Assembly (NCBI RefSeq): GCF_900101045.1
Contig: NZ_FNFN01000005.1
Span: 496,001-560,000 of the forward strand
Source: Nocardioides sp. YR527
GTDB lineage: Bacteria; Actinomycetota; Actinomycetes; Propionibacteriales; Nocardioidaceae
Length of the DNA stretch: 64,000 nt
Direction: 5' to 3'
In this document: positions 32,880-41,574 of the stretch, piece after piece
Layout: each line of letters starts with the position of its first letter
Numbering within the stretch: position 1 is the first letter of the stretch
Made by a program: the position numbers and the translations under genes
The notes under the pieces: model-generated
What the model was told of the DNA's origin: nothing
The model's database searches: none
Seen by the model: the letters and a program-made list of their open reading frames with translations, nothing else

Positions 32880-34022
32880 ATGTCCCGCTCCCGCCGTCTC
32901 CGTCATTCTCTCCTCGCCGTCGCGGCGATCCCGCTCGTCGCGATCCCGATCGCCACCCCGGCCCTCGCGGTGGCCGCGGTCGGCGCCACCAGGACGTACG
33001 CAGCCGAGTCCGGTCCCGGGTACGGCTACGGCGGTTCCGCCGAGAGCTACGGCGGAGCCTATGGCGGCGGGGTCGTGGACCCCTACCGACAGAGCCTCGG
33101 CACCTCGACCGCGACCGTCGACTCCGAGCCCGCGAGCGAGGCCGAGTCGACCGGCGTCGTGCTGATCAACACCACGGTCGGCTACGGCTCCGGGCAGGGT
33201 GCGGGCACGGGACTGACGATCACCGGCGACGGGATCGTGGTGACCAACCACCACGTCGTCGAGGGGGCCACCGCGATCACCGTGACCGACCCGAGCACCG
33301 GGGAGACGTACGCCGCGACGGTCCTCGGCTACGACGACGTCCATGATGTCGCGGTGCTGCAGCTCGAGGACGCCTCGGGGCTCTCGACGGTCGCGACCGA
33401 CCGGGACGCCGCGACCCAGGGCGAGGAGGTCACCGCGGTCGGCAACGCCGAGGGCCAGGGATCGCTCTCGGCCGCCGACGGCACGGTCACCGACCCGAGC
33501 ACCGCGATCACCGTCAACAACGAGGACGGCACCGCCTCCGACCTCAGCGACCTGATCCAGACCGACGCCGATGTCGTCTCGGGCGACTCCGGCGGCGCGC
33601 TGCTCGACGAGGACGGCGAGGTCATCGGGATGAACGTCGCCGCGACCTCGGGATCGGCCGAGATCTCGGGCTACGCCATCCCGATCGACACCGTGCTCGA
33701 CATCGCCGCCCAGATCCTGGCCGGGGAGGAGTCGGGCGACGTCGAGATCGGCGGCTCGGCCGCCGCGCTCGGGGTGCAGGTCGACACGACCAGGTCGACG
33801 CTGGTCGTCGGTGTCGTCGAGGACGGCGCCGCCGAGGCCGCCGGAGTCACCGCGGGCAGCACGATCACCTCGGTCGGCGGGACTGCCGTGGCCGGCATCG
33901 ACGACATCACCTCGGTGCTCGGCGACCACGAGCCCGGCGAGGAGATCTCGCTCAGCTGGACCGATACCGCCGGCGAGGCCCACACCACAACCGTGACGCT
34001 CGGCGAGGGCCCGGTCGCCTGA
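32880..34022 (+). CDS. Secreted HtrA-like trypsin-type serine protease with PDZ domain
   Basis: 380 residues. A Sec-type signal (hydrophobic residues about 10-33) leads to a Gly/Tyr-rich segment (SGPGYGYGGSAESYGGAYGGG). The catalytic triad is His125 (TNHHVVEG), Asp156 (VHDVAVLQL) and Ser237 (SGDSGGAL). A C-terminal PDZ domain (from about residue 290) starts LGVQVDTT and has the loop SVGGTAVAGIDDI. HtrA proteins handle damaged exported proteins. No transmembrane anchor remains after cleavage, so it should be released or wall-associated. AAGGAGG lies before ATG 32880. Confidence 0.88.
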   Translation: MSRSRRLRHSLLAVAAIPLVAIPIATPALAVAAVGATRTYAAESGPGYGYGGSAESYGGAYGGGVVDPYRQSLGTSTATVDSEPASEAESTGVVLINTTVGYGSGQGAGTGLTITGDGIVVTNHHVVEGATAITVTDPSTGETYAATVLGYDDVHDVAVLQLEDASGLSTVATDRDAATQGEEVTAVGNAEGQGSLSAADGTVTDPSTAITVNNEDGTASDLSDLIQTDADVVSGDSGGALLDEDGEVIGMNVAATSGSAEISGYAIPIDTVLDIAAQILAGEESGDVEIGGSAAALGVQVDTTRSTLVVGVVEDGAAEAAGVTAGSTITSVGGTAVAGIDDITSVLGDHEPGEEISLSWTDTAGEAHTTTVTLGEGPVA

Positions 34023-34031
34023 CCCTGAGGG

Positions 34032-35552
34032 TCAGCTGCTCGGTCCCTCGTCGTCGCGGGGGCCGCCGGTCGCCTCGTCGGAGAGCGGACGCTCCGCCCT
34101 GATCGGGATCGCACCGGTGTAGCCCTCGCGATCGCGGGCGATCTGCTGGACGCGGTCGCGGACGAGGCGCCAGCCGATCATCAGCGCCGGGATGATCACG
34201 ACCAGGGTCGCAACCGTCCAGGTGCCGATCGGATAGTCGAAGCCCATCAGGACCAGCACGGTCGCGAGGAACACGAGGGTGGCGTAGCCGGTCCACGGCG
34301 ATCCCCACAGCCGGAAGTCGGGCCGGTACATCAAGCCCTTCTTCCAGCGCCGGTAAAGCTGGATCTGGCAGATCACGATGGTGGCCCAGGACGCGATGAT
34401 GCCGAGCGCCGACATGTTCAGCACGATCTCGAACGCCTGGCCCGGGACGATCGCGTTGAGGCCCACGCCGAGGAGCGTGATGCAGCCGGTGAGCAGGATC
34501 CCGCCGTACGGAACGCCGTTCCTCGACATCCGTCCGGTGAAGGTCGGGGCGCTCCCGCTCATCGCCATGGACCGCAGGATGCGGCCGGTCGAGTAGAGGC
34601 CGGCGTTGAGCGAGGAGAGCGCCGCGGTCAGCACCACGAGGTTCATGATGCTGCCGGAGTTCGCGATCCCGAGCTGGTCGAAGAACGTCACGAACGGGCT
34701 CTCGTCCGCCCGGTAGGTCGTGTAGGGCAGCAGCAGCGCGAGCAGCACCAGCGAGCCCACGTAGAACACCGCGATGCGGGCGATGACGGAGTTGATCGCC
34801 CGGGGCATGATCTTCGCCGGCTCGGCCGTCTCGCCGGCGGCGGTGCCGACGAGCTCGACCGCTGCGTACGCGAAGACGACGCCGGAGATGACGATGACGA
34901 GCGGGAGCACGCCGACCGGGAAGAGCCCGCCGTTGTCGATCACCATCCCGATCCCGGTCTCCTGGCCGTTGAGCTCCTTGCCTCCGGCGAGCACGATCGT
35001 CCCGAGCACGAGGAAGCCCAGCAGCGCGACCACCTTGATGAGCGCCGCCCAGAACTCCAGCTCGCCGAAGAGCTTGACCGAGATCAGGTTCATCGAGAGC
35101 ACGACCGCGAGCGCGACCAGCGCGATCACCCACTGCGGGACGACCTCGAAGGCGCCCCAGAAGTGCATGTACGTCGCGATCGCGGTGACGTCGACGATGG
35201 AGGTCATCGCCCAGTTCAGGAAGTACATCCAGCCGGCGGCGAACGCGGCCGGCTCACCGAGGAACTCTCGGGCGTAGGAGACGAAGGACCCCGATGACGG
35301 TCGGTGCAGCACGAGCTCGCCGAGCGCCCGCAGGATGAGGAAGACGAACACCCCACAGAAGGCGTAGACGAGGAACAGGCCCGGCCCGGCCTCGTGTAGG
35401 CGGCCGCCCGCACCCAGGAAGAGCCCGGTGCCGATGGCGCCGCCGATCGCGATCATCTGCAGCTGCCGCGGGCTGAGGCTCTTGTGGTAGCCCTCGTCCT
35501 CGTCGGTCAGGCCGCTGGCCGGCCCGCTGGTCTGGTCTTCGGTGTCGGTCAT
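34032..35552 (-). CDS. Amino-acid permease (APC family, asparagine permease-like)
   Basis: 506 residues with twelve predicted spans. The family hallmark at the first span is LSPRQLQMIAIGGAIGTGLFLGAGG, and span 3 has RALGELVLHRPSSGSFVSYAREF. It resembles the AnsP/GabP amino-acid:proton symporters. The ATG at 35552 is used because the extra upstream frame is inside the small membrane protein gene, whose stop it overlaps (ATGA). The C-terminus is charged and cytoplasmic. The transported amino acid cannot be fixed from sequence. Confidence 0.87.
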   Translation of the reverse strand: MTDTEDQTSGPASGLTDEDEGYHKSLSPRQLQMIAIGGAIGTGLFLGAGGRLHEAGPGLFLVYAFCGVFVFLILRALGELVLHRPSSGSFVSYAREFLGEPAAFAAGWMYFLNWAMTSIVDVTAIATYMHFWGAFEVVPQWVIALVALAVVLSMNLISVKLFGELEFWAALIKVVALLGFLVLGTIVLAGGKELNGQETGIGMVIDNGGLFPVGVLPLVIVISGVVFAYAAVELVGTAAGETAEPAKIMPRAINSVIARIAVFYVGSLVLLALLLPYTTYRADESPFVTFFDQLGIANSGSIMNLVVLTAALSSLNAGLYSTGRILRSMAMSGSAPTFTGRMSRNGVPYGGILLTGCITLLGVGLNAIVPGQAFEIVLNMSALGIIASWATIVICQIQLYRRWKKGLMYRPDFRLWGSPWTGYATLVFLATVLVLMGFDYPIGTWTVATLVVIIPALMIGWRLVRDRVQQIARDREGYTGAIPIRAERPLSDEATGGPRDDEGPSS

Positions 35553-35773
35553 CGGCTCGCTCCCGGTCCGGAGTGCGGTGGCTCGGGCACGTCCTTGAAC
35601 AGCAGCCACCCGCCGACCACGGCGACGACCGCCGCCACGGCGTAGCCGATCAGCGACCACCAGCCGAGGTGCAGGTACGCCGTCACCCCGACGATCGCCA
35701 ACGCGAGGAACACCATCGTCATGCCGATGATCGGCGTCCGTGGCCTGTATGGATCCCGTGCCAATGCGATCAC
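35549..35773 (-). CDS. Small membrane protein upstream of amino-acid permease
   Basis: 74 residues from GTG 35773. There are two hydrophobic spans (IIGMTMVFLALAIVGVTAYL and LIGYAVAAVVAVVGGWLLF) and a Pro-rich C-terminus (VPEPPHSGPGASR). The stop overlaps the permease start, so the two are co-translated. No family recognised; start uncertain because AGGTGAG is closer than usual to the GTG. It may be an accessory of the permease. Confidence 0.6.
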   Translation of the reverse strand: MIALARDPYRPRTPIIGMTMVFLALAIVGVTAYLHLGWWSLIGYAVAAVVAVVGGWLLFKDVPEPPHSGPGASR

Positions 35774-35930
35774 CTCACCTGCAGGGCCCCCGATGGCCCC
35801 GCTCCGGGGCCTATTAGAGCGCATCGAGAGCGTTCTCGCGGTGACCGGACGTCGCCCGGCGTTTCCGTTCCGCCGAACGGCAAATAACAGTAAGGTCGCT
35901 TTACAGTTAACCCCCATGAAGGAGCGTTCG

Positions 35931-36800
35931 ATGCGTAGCTCGAGGATCCGCACCATCCGCACCACACTCACGGCGACCGCCGCTCTGGCTCTCGTCCTGG
36001 TCGCACCGCTGGCCGCACCGGCCGCCGTGCCCGGCCCCGACGCCGGCGGCGCGGCGACCCGCGCAGGAGAGGTCGAGGCGGCCGCGCTGACCTGGTCCGA
36101 CGAGTTCGACGGGCCCGCCGGCAGCGCCCCGAACGGCGCCAACTGGAACTTCGAGACCGGAGGCGGGGGCTGGGGCAACAACGAGCTGCAGACCTACACC
36201 AGCTCCCGCGACAACTCCGCGCTCGACGGCAACGGCAACCTGGTCATCACCGCCCGCCAGAGCGGGGGTGGCTACACCTCGGCCCGGCTCACCACCAAGG
36301 GCAAGGTCCAGCCGAAGTTCGGTCGCTTGGAGGCGCGGATCCAGATCCCGCGCGGCCAGGGGATCTGGCCGGCGTTCTGGATGCTGGGCGGCCAGTTCGA
36401 CAACGTCGGCTGGCCCGCCTCCGGCGAGATCGACATCATGGAGAACGTCGGCTACGAGCCCCACCTGGTCCACGGCACCCTGCACGGCCCGGGCTACTCC
36501 GGCGGCAACGGCATCACCGGTCAGTACATGCACCCGCAGGGCTGGTCCTTCGCCGACACCTTCCACACCTTCGCCGTCGACTGGCAGCCCGGCTCGATCA
36601 CCTGGTCCGTCGACGGGGTCGCCTACCAGACCTTCACCACCGCCAACACCGGCGGCAACCCCTGGGTCTTCGACCAGCCGTTCTTCTTCATCCTCAACGT
36701 CGCGGTCGGCGGCAACTGGCCGGGCAACCCCGACGGCACGACCCAGTTCCCGCAGAGCATGGTCGTGGACTACGTACGCGTCTACGACTCCCAGCTCTGA
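35931..36800 (+). CDS. Secreted GH16 endo-beta-1,3-glucanase (laminarinase-like)
   Basis: 289 residues with a Sec signal (residues about 10-33). The GH16 core WSDEFDGPAGSAPNGANWNFE leads to the active site GEIDIMENVG, with nucleophile Glu166, Asp168 and acid/base Glu171. No carbohydrate-binding module is attached. The enzyme should cut beta-1,3-glucans of fungal or plant walls. The ATG at 35931 has AAGGAG six bases upstream; ATG 35916 overlaps that ribosome site and is less likely. A strong terminator follows. Confidence 0.9.
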   Translation: MRSSRIRTIRTTLTATAALALVLVAPLAAPAAVPGPDAGGAATRAGEVEAAALTWSDEFDGPAGSAPNGANWNFETGGGGWGNNELQTYTSSRDNSALDGNGNLVITARQSGGGYTSARLTTKGKVQPKFGRLEARIQIPRGQGIWPAFWMLGGQFDNVGWPASGEIDIMENVGYEPHLVHGTLHGPGYSGGNGITGQYMHPQGWSFADTFHTFAVDWQPGSITWSVDGVAYQTFTTANTGGNPWVFDQPFFFILNVAVGGNWPGNPDGTTQFPQSMVVDYVRVYDSQL

Positions 36801-36817
36801 GCCTCCGTCGCTGGGAT

Positions 36818-36874
36818 ACGACGGGACGTTCTTGTCGGTTACCTACGGGTAGACCGACAAGAACGTCCCGTCGT
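36818..36874 (+). terminator. Terminator after the GH16 gene
   Basis: A 22-bp perfect stem (36818-36839 with 36853-36874) around a 13-nt loop, then TTCGG. It starts 18 bases after the GH16 stop. Confidence 0.85.
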
Positions 36875-36977
36875 TTCGGTCCGGCCCGGGTGCGAGCACT
36901 ACGGGTTTGGTACGGGCGTACGAGGTCACCCTGGCCTGCCAGCCTGAGCCTTCCGAATCTTGATCACAGGAGGAACG

Positions 36978-37445
36978 TTGCTCAGGTCATTCAACAAGAA
37001 GCTCACCTTCGCGCTCGCCGGGCTGGCGGCTGTCGGTGCGAGCCTCGTCGTCACCTCGTCGCCGGCATCGGCCGCGGGCGTGTGCAACGGCAGTGCGAGC
37101 GGGTGGGTGTACAACAACTACAACTACCGGATGGCGATGGTGTACGACTCGAACAGCACGTACTCGCCGCTGTGCTACCTGAACCCGGGCCATACCGGCA
37201 ACGCCGTCAAGACCCTGCAGCGTGCGCTGAACCAGTGCTACGGACGCAGCCTCGACGTCGACGGGATCTACGGCGACGACACCAAGGCCGCGGTGAAGGT
37301 CGCTCAGGGCCGCCTCGGACTCAAGCAGGACGGCCTGTTCGGCCCGAACACCAGCAAGGCCATGAGCTGGCCGTGGAACGACGACATCAGGTACCGCGGC
37401 TGCGCGACCCGTACGGCTGCGAACTTCCAGTGGGTCTGGGTCTGA
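36978..37445 (+). CDS. Secreted peptidoglycan-binding-domain protein
   Basis: 155 residues. The start is TTG at 36978 with a perfect AGGAGG six bases... upstream of ACG-TTG; no ATG fits. A Sec signal (KKLTFALAGLAAVGASLVVT) ends at ASAAG. The mature part has four Cys (VCNG, PLCYL, QCYG, GCATR) and a peptidoglycan-binding type 1 repeat: GNAVKTLQRALNQC and DVDGIYGDDTKAAVKVAQ. No catalytic domain is present, so it probably binds cell wall or acts as a small wall protein. It is convergent with the B12 importer genes, 22 bases apart. Confidence 0.8.
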   Translation: MLRSFNKKLTFALAGLAAVGASLVVTSSPASAAGVCNGSASGWVYNNYNYRMAMVYDSNSTYSPLCYLNPGHTGNAVKTLQRALNQCYGRSLDVDGIYGDDTKAAVKVAQGRLGLKQDGLFGPNTSKAMSWPWNDDIRYRGCATRTAANFQWVWV

Positions 37446-37467
37446 GGACGTACGGCCTGCTCCTGTC

Positions 37468-38229
37468 TCATGCCGGGCCGAGGAAGCGGATGACGACGCC
37501 GTCGTCGTGATGCACCCGGGCGCGGACGCCGTAGACCTCGCGGATGAGGGACTCGGTGAGCACCTGCGCGGGTGGTCCGCCGGCCACGACGCGGCCCTGG
37601 GAGAGCACGAAGACCTGGTCGCAGTAGGTGGCGGCGAGGTTGAGGTCGTGGAGCGCGACCAGGCAGGTCGTGGGCATCCGGCGGACCAGCGCGAGCAGGG
37701 CCAGCTGGTGGCGTACGTCGAGGTGGTTCGTCGGCTCGTCCAGGAGCAGGATCTCGGGCTCCTGGGCGAGCGCGCGAGCGATCTGCGTACGCTGCCGCTC
37801 GCCGCCCGACAGGGTCGAGAAGCGCTGGTCTAGGCGGTCCGCGATGCCGGCGTGGGTGGCCGCCTCCGCGATGACGGCGCGGTCATGGGCGCTGTCGGGT
37901 GCCCACGCCGGGCGGTGGGGGACCCGGCCGAGCGCGACGACGTCGCGTACGCGCAGGTCCTGGCTGGTCGCCGGCTCCTGCTCGACTACCGCGAGCCGGC
38001 GCGCCAGCCGGCGCCGGGACATGCCGGCGAGCGGGCTGCCGTCGAGCAGCACGTCCCCGGAGTCCGCGGGCCGCAGCCCCGCCAGGATGCGGATCAGCGA
38101 GGACTTCCCGGACCCGTTGGGCCCGAGCAGCCCGACGGTGACGCCGTCCTCGACCTGGAGGGAGACGTCATCGACGACGAGACGTCCCCGGGGGGCCCAC
38201 CGGACCCGCCCGGCCTCGAGCGCCGTCAC
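37468..38229 (-). CDS. btuD: ABC importer ATPase, probable BtuD of corrinoid uptake
   Basis: 253 residues starting at GTG 38229, which overlaps the permease stop as GTGA. Walker A is GLLGPNGSGKSSL, the signature LSGGERQRTQ, and Walker B EILLLDEPTNHLD, all in the FecE/BtuD branch of type II importers. By sequence alone it could serve siderophores. The cobalamin riboswitch ahead of the operon points to vitamin B12 or another corrinoid. Last of the three genes. Confidence 0.8.
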   Translation of the reverse strand: MTALEAGRVRWAPRGRLVVDDVSLQVEDGVTVGLLGPNGSGKSSLIRILAGLRPADSGDVLLDGSPLAGMSRRRLARRLAVVEQEPATSQDLRVRDVVALGRVPHRPAWAPDSAHDRAVIAEAATHAGIADRLDQRFSTLSGGERQRTQIARALAQEPEILLLDEPTNHLDVRHQLALLALVRRMPTTCLVALHDLNLAATYCDQVFVLSQGRVVAGGPPAQVLTESLIREVYGVRARVHHDDGVVIRFLGPA

Positions 38230-39416
38230 CGGCGGGCCCTCATCAGCACCAGCGCGAAGGCAGGCACCCCGACCAGCGCGGTCGCCACCCCGACCGGAAG
38301 CTCCTCGGGGTCGATCACCGTCCGGGCCGCGGTGTCGACCCAGATCAGGAAGATCGCGCCGAGCAGCGCGGTCGCCGGAAGCAGCAGTCGGTGTCCAGGG
38401 CCGACCAGTGCGCGAGCCAGGTGCGGCAGCACCAGCCCCACGAAGCCGATCGCGCCCGAGGTGGACACGATGACGGCCGTCATCAGCGCCGTCAGCACCA
38501 GGAGCACCGCCCGGATCCGGCCGACGTCGACCCCGAGGGAGGCCGCCGCGTCGTTGCCGAAGGCGAACGCGTCCAGCCAGCCGGCGCCCGCGACGCAGCA
38601 GAGCAGGCCACCGAGCACGATCACCCCGCAAACGAGTACGTCGGTCCAGCTCGCCGAGGAGAGCGACCCGAGCAGCCAGAACAGCACCCCGCGCGTCTGC
38701 TCGGCGTCAGCCGCGGTGAACACGATGAACGAGGTGAGCGCCGAGAAGAGCTGGGTGGCGGCGATGCCGGCCAGGACGAGCCGGTCGGTGGTGCCGCCGG
38801 CGAGCGAGGCCAGCAGCAGCACGAGCGCGAACGAGACGAGCGCTCCCGCGAACGCCCCGGTGGAGAGCCCGATCGCGCCCGCCCCGACGCCCAGCACGAC
38901 GATCGAGACCGCGCCGGTCGAGGCCCCCGAGGAGATGCCGAGCACGAACGGGTCGGCGAGCGGGTTGCGCAGCAGCGACTGCAGGATCACCCCGCAGATC
39001 GCCAGTCCGGCTCCGCAGATCCCCGCCAGCAACGTACGTGGCAGCCGCAGGTCCCACACGATGCTCTGCTGGAGCAAGGTGAGGTCGGAGGAGCCGAGGC
39101 CGGCCCGGTCGGCGACCACGCCGTAGACGTCGGCGACGCTCAGGTCGGAGGGCCCCACGGTGATCGCCCCCGCGACCGATGCCAGCACCACCAGGGGAGC
39201 CAGGATCAGCACCACGCCGCCCGCGCCGATCGCCGAGGCGTCAGGTACGTCGGCCGAGAGGTCACGTACGTCGGCCGAGGCGTCGCCTGCATCGCCCGAG
39301 AGGTCGCTCGCGTCGCTCGAGGCGTCACGGCCGCGCCAGGTCGGCCGACCGGGGTGACGCTTCGGCCGACCGGAGTGACGCTTCGGCTGAAGGGGGTTGC
39401 GCGTGCGCGATGTCAT
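38226..39416 (-). CDS. btuC: ABC importer permease (FecCD/BtuC family)
   Basis: 396 residues, starting with ATG 39416 that overlaps the binding-protein stop (ATGA). The FecCD core with about ten spans includes LRLPRTLLAGICGAGLAICG, NPLADPFVLGISSGASTGA and GAIGFVGLVLPHLARALVG (the ATPase-contact region). Unusually, about 65 residues precede the first span: KRHSGRPKRHPGRP, then a run rich in Asp-Ala-Ser repeats. This N-terminal part is encoded by short direct repeats and looks recently expanded. A later start cannot be excluded. Confidence 0.82.
   Translation of the reverse strand: MTSRTRNPLQPKRHSGRPKRHPGRPTWRGRDASSDASDLSGDAGDASADVRDLSADVPDASAIGAGGVVLILAPLVVLASVAGAITVGPSDLSVADVYGVVADRAGLGSSDLTLLQQSIVWDLRLPRTLLAGICGAGLAICGVILQSLLRNPLADPFVLGISSGASTGAVSIVVLGVGAGAIGLSTGAFAGALVSFALVLLLASLAGGTTDRLVLAGIAATQLFSALTSFIVFTAADAEQTRGVLFWLLGSLSSASWTDVLVCGVIVLGGLLCCVAGAGWLDAFAFGNDAAASLGVDVGRIRAVLLVLTALMTAVIVSTSGAIGFVGLVLPHLARALVGPGHRLLLPATALLGAIFLIWVDTAARTVIDPEELPVGVATALVGVPAFALVLMRARR
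39347..39388. repeat. 21-bp tandem repeat (two copies) at the 5' end of the permease gene
   Basis: Two adjacent 21-base units at 39347-39367 and 39368-39388 differ at two bases. They encode the heptads PKRHSGR and PKRHPGR. Looser repeats of GTACGTCGGCCGAG continue at about 39241-39290 and encode the Asp/Ser/Ala-rich stretch. Confidence 0.75.
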
Positions 39417-40447
39417 AGGCCGAGGGCGGCGAGCTGCTCGGCGACGTTCTCGACGGCGTAGACGGTGCGGATCGACGGGTTGAGCTCGGCGCCGGAGAGA
39501 GTCACGAAGCGGTCGTTCTTCACCGCCTCCATCTGCGCGGTGACCGGGTTGGTCTTCAGGTAGTCGATCTTCGCGCGGGCGGTCTCGGCGGTCTGGCTCT
39601 TGCGGGTCAGGTCGCCGAGGACGATGAGGTCGGGGTTGCGCTCGGCGACGGTCTCCCAGTTGATCTGCGGCCACTCGTCGGTGGTGTCGTCGAAGACGTT
39701 CTCCACGCCGAGGGTGCGGCCGATGATCCCGGGGCCGCCGCAGCAGCCGGCCAGGTAGGGCGACTCGGAGTTGGCGAACCAGTACATCGCGCTGACGTCG
39801 TGGTCAGGAGCCTCGGTCCGGGCCGTCTCCAGTCGCCGGGACAGGTCGGCGACGAGCTCCTCACCCCGCTCGGGGACGCCGAAGATCCGCGCCAGGTCGG
39901 TGATCTCGCCGAAGATCGTCTCGATCTCGAGGGCGCCGTGGCGGGTGCCGTCGTCGTCGCCCTCGTTGTCCTTGAGGCACTCGGCGGGGGAGAGGTAGGA
40001 GCCCACGCCCAGCTTCTCCAGGTCCTCGGGTGTGGTCACCCCGCCCTCGCCGAGAGTGCTGGCGAAGGAGGCCGTGACGAAGTCCGGCTCGGCCTCCAGG
40101 ACGCGCTCGTAGGAGGGCGCGTTCTCGGCCAGCCGGGGTACGTCCTCGTTGGCCGCGGCCAGCGAGTCGAGCACCGGGTCGGTCCAGGTCGCGGAGCCGG
40201 CGATCCGGTCGGCCAGGCCGAGCGAGAGCAGGATCTCGGTGGAGCCCTGGTTGAGCGAGACGACGCGCTCGGGCGGTGCCTCGAGGGTGATCTCGCGGCC
40301 GCAGTTGGTCAGGGTGACCGGGAAGCCGGCGGTGCCGGCGGCCTGCTGTGCGCCGGAGGGCTGGTCGGCGGCGCAGCCGGCCAGCGTCGAGCCGAGCACC
40401 AGGACGGTGCTCGCGGTGAGAGTTCGGATGGTGCGGGAGGGGTGCAC
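39413..40447 (-). CDS. btuF: Substrate-binding lipoprotein, probable BtuF of corrinoid uptake
   Basis: 344 residues from GTG 40447 (GAGG six bases upstream). The lipobox LAGC ends at about Cys25, so it is lipid-anchored outside the cell. The fold is the class III cluster of periplasmic binding proteins: PERVVSLNQGSTEILLSLGLADRIAG at the start, NPDLIVLGDLTRKSQT later. An internal Cys pair (LAGCCGGPGIIG) is notable. A cobalamin riboswitch precedes the gene, so cobalamin or a precursor is the likely ligand. First of three overlapping genes. Confidence 0.82.
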   Translation of the reverse strand: MHPSRTIRTLTASTVLVLGSTLAGCAADQPSGAQQAAGTAGFPVTLTNCGREITLEAPPERVVSLNQGSTEILLSLGLADRIAGSATWTDPVLDSLAAANEDVPRLAENAPSYERVLEAEPDFVTASFASTLGEGGVTTPEDLEKLGVGSYLSPAECLKDNEGDDDGTRHGALEIETIFGEITDLARIFGVPERGEELVADLSRRLETARTEAPDHDVSAMYWFANSESPYLAGCCGGPGIIGRTLGVENVFDDTTDEWPQINWETVAERNPDLIVLGDLTRKSQTAETARAKIDYLKTNPVTAQMEAVKNDRFVTLSGAELNPSIRTVYAVENVAEQLAALGL

Positions 40448-40509
40448 GTCGGTCCTCGAGCGGGTCGCGGGCTGGTGCGCGTCGCCCGTGCTGACCGGCA
40501 GCGGTGTGC

Positions 40510-40665
40510 TGCAGGGCCAGCAGGTCTTCGGACTCGGGATCGACCGGCGCGAGACGCCTTCCCAGGCCCGAGGGCCCAGTGGCACAGTGTCCCGTCCGTC
40601 ACCCACACCGCTGCGCGTCAGTCCCGGACTCTCACCGGGTTCCCGTGCCGGGACTACGTCCCGAG
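40510..40665 (-). promoter_or_regulatory. Cobalamin riboswitch upstream of the ABC importer
   Basis: Read on the minus strand from about 40665, the leader carries GGGAACCCGGTGAGAGTCCGG, followed by GACTGACGCGCAGC, the B12-box word GCCACTG (40583-40577), GGGAAGGCGTC, and near the 3' side GAGTCCGAAGACCTGCTGGC. These appear in the order of the known adenosylcobalamin riboswitch core. The start codon lies about 63 bases beyond. In such systems corrinoid binding shuts off transporter expression. Confidence 0.9.
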
Positions 40666-40697
40666 CGGCTGGCCAGAAGACCGTAGCAGGCGGGCAC

Positions 40698-41396
40698 TCA
40701 GCCCTCGCGATGGGCGCTCAGCCCGTCCTGCCCGGGTGCGACCGAGTCGTGGAGCCTGATCGTGTGGTCGTAGTGCTCCTCGGCCATCGGCCGGTAGTCG
40801 ATCCGCGGCTCCGTCATCACGCCCTCGAGGCGTACGCTCAGGTCGGCCTCGATCCGTGCCATGACCTGCGGGTTCATGGTGTCGGCATCGGTGATCAGGT
40901 GCGGCCGCAGCGGGTCCATCCCGGTGTACCAGAACGTGCCGTGCAGCAGCGGCCACAAGACGTCCTCGATGTCGCCGCTGATCCCACGCGGACCGAGGGT
41001 CGCGGCCCGGTCGCCGGCGGTCACGACGGTCAGCGCGCGCTTGCCGACCAGGCCGCCCTTGCCGTACTTGAGCGGCTTGCCGGTCTCCGGATCCGGTACG
41101 TCGAAGGCGAACCCCGACTCGAAGACCCGGTCGATCCAGCCCTTGAGGATGGCGGGCACCGAATACCACCACAGCGGGAACTGCACGACCAGCAGATCGG
41201 CCTCCCGCAGCCGGTCCTGGTGGTGGCGTACGTCGGCCTCTCCCCGCTCCACCAGAAGTGGATTGAAACCTTCTCGGTAGAGGTCGATCTCGTCGACGCT
41301 CCAACCGGCCGCGCCGAGCGCGTTCATGCCGACCTCGCGCAGCCGTCCGTTGAGTGATGCCGCGTGCGGATGTGCCCATACCCAGAGTGCGTGCAT
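40698..41396 (-). CDS. NAD(P)H-dependent quinone oxidoreductase (flavodoxin-like fold)
   Basis: 232 residues. MHALWVWAHPHAASLNGRL is the FMN-binding start of the KefF/NQO family, and LVVQFPLWWYSVPAILKGWIDRVF is its second landmark. It should reduce quinones by two electrons using NAD(P)H. The ATG at 41396 is chosen because the fold begins there; the frame extends to 41489 but the extra residues look non-coding. Divergent from the rhamnose importer. Its stop is 33 bases before the riboswitch on the same strand. Confidence 0.86.
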   Translation of the reverse strand: MHALWVWAHPHAASLNGRLREVGMNALGAAGWSVDEIDLYREGFNPLLVERGEADVRHHQDRLREADLLVVQFPLWWYSVPAILKGWIDRVFESGFAFDVPDPETGKPLKYGKGGLVGKRALTVVTAGDRAATLGPRGISGDIEDVLWPLLHGTFWYTGMDPLRPHLITDADTMNPQVMARIEADLSVRLEGVMTEPRIDYRPMAEEHYDHTIRLHDSVAPGQDGLSAHREG

Positions 41397-41507
41397 AGGG
41401 CTCTGAACGCCGTCTGACGCGGCGTGATTCCCGCCTGGATACACACCGGCGCCGACACGGTCTGATGACAAAGTCCGGATCTCGCTCAAATTAGCGGCCT
41501 CAGAGTG

Positions 41508-41559
41508 TTGACGTATGTGATTGCCATCACTAGCGTAAACCAGGCTTGAAACCTTTCAA
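41508..41559 (+). promoter_or_regulatory. Promoter and LacI-type operator of the rhamnose importer operon
   Basis: TTGACG (41508-41513) and TAGCGT (41531-41536) are 17 bases apart. Nine bases on lies TTGAAACCTTTCAA (41546-41559), arms TTGAAA/TTTCAA. The same 14-mer occurs at the rhamnose isomerase promoter (53723-53736). A repressor bound there would cover the transcription start. Confidence 0.75.
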
Positions 41560-41574
41560 TTCGAGGAGCTGCCC

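Noticed and set aside
37468..40447. Iron-siderophore ABC transporter
   Set aside because: Protein families allow it, but the cobalamin riboswitch ahead of the operon makes corrinoid uptake the better reading.
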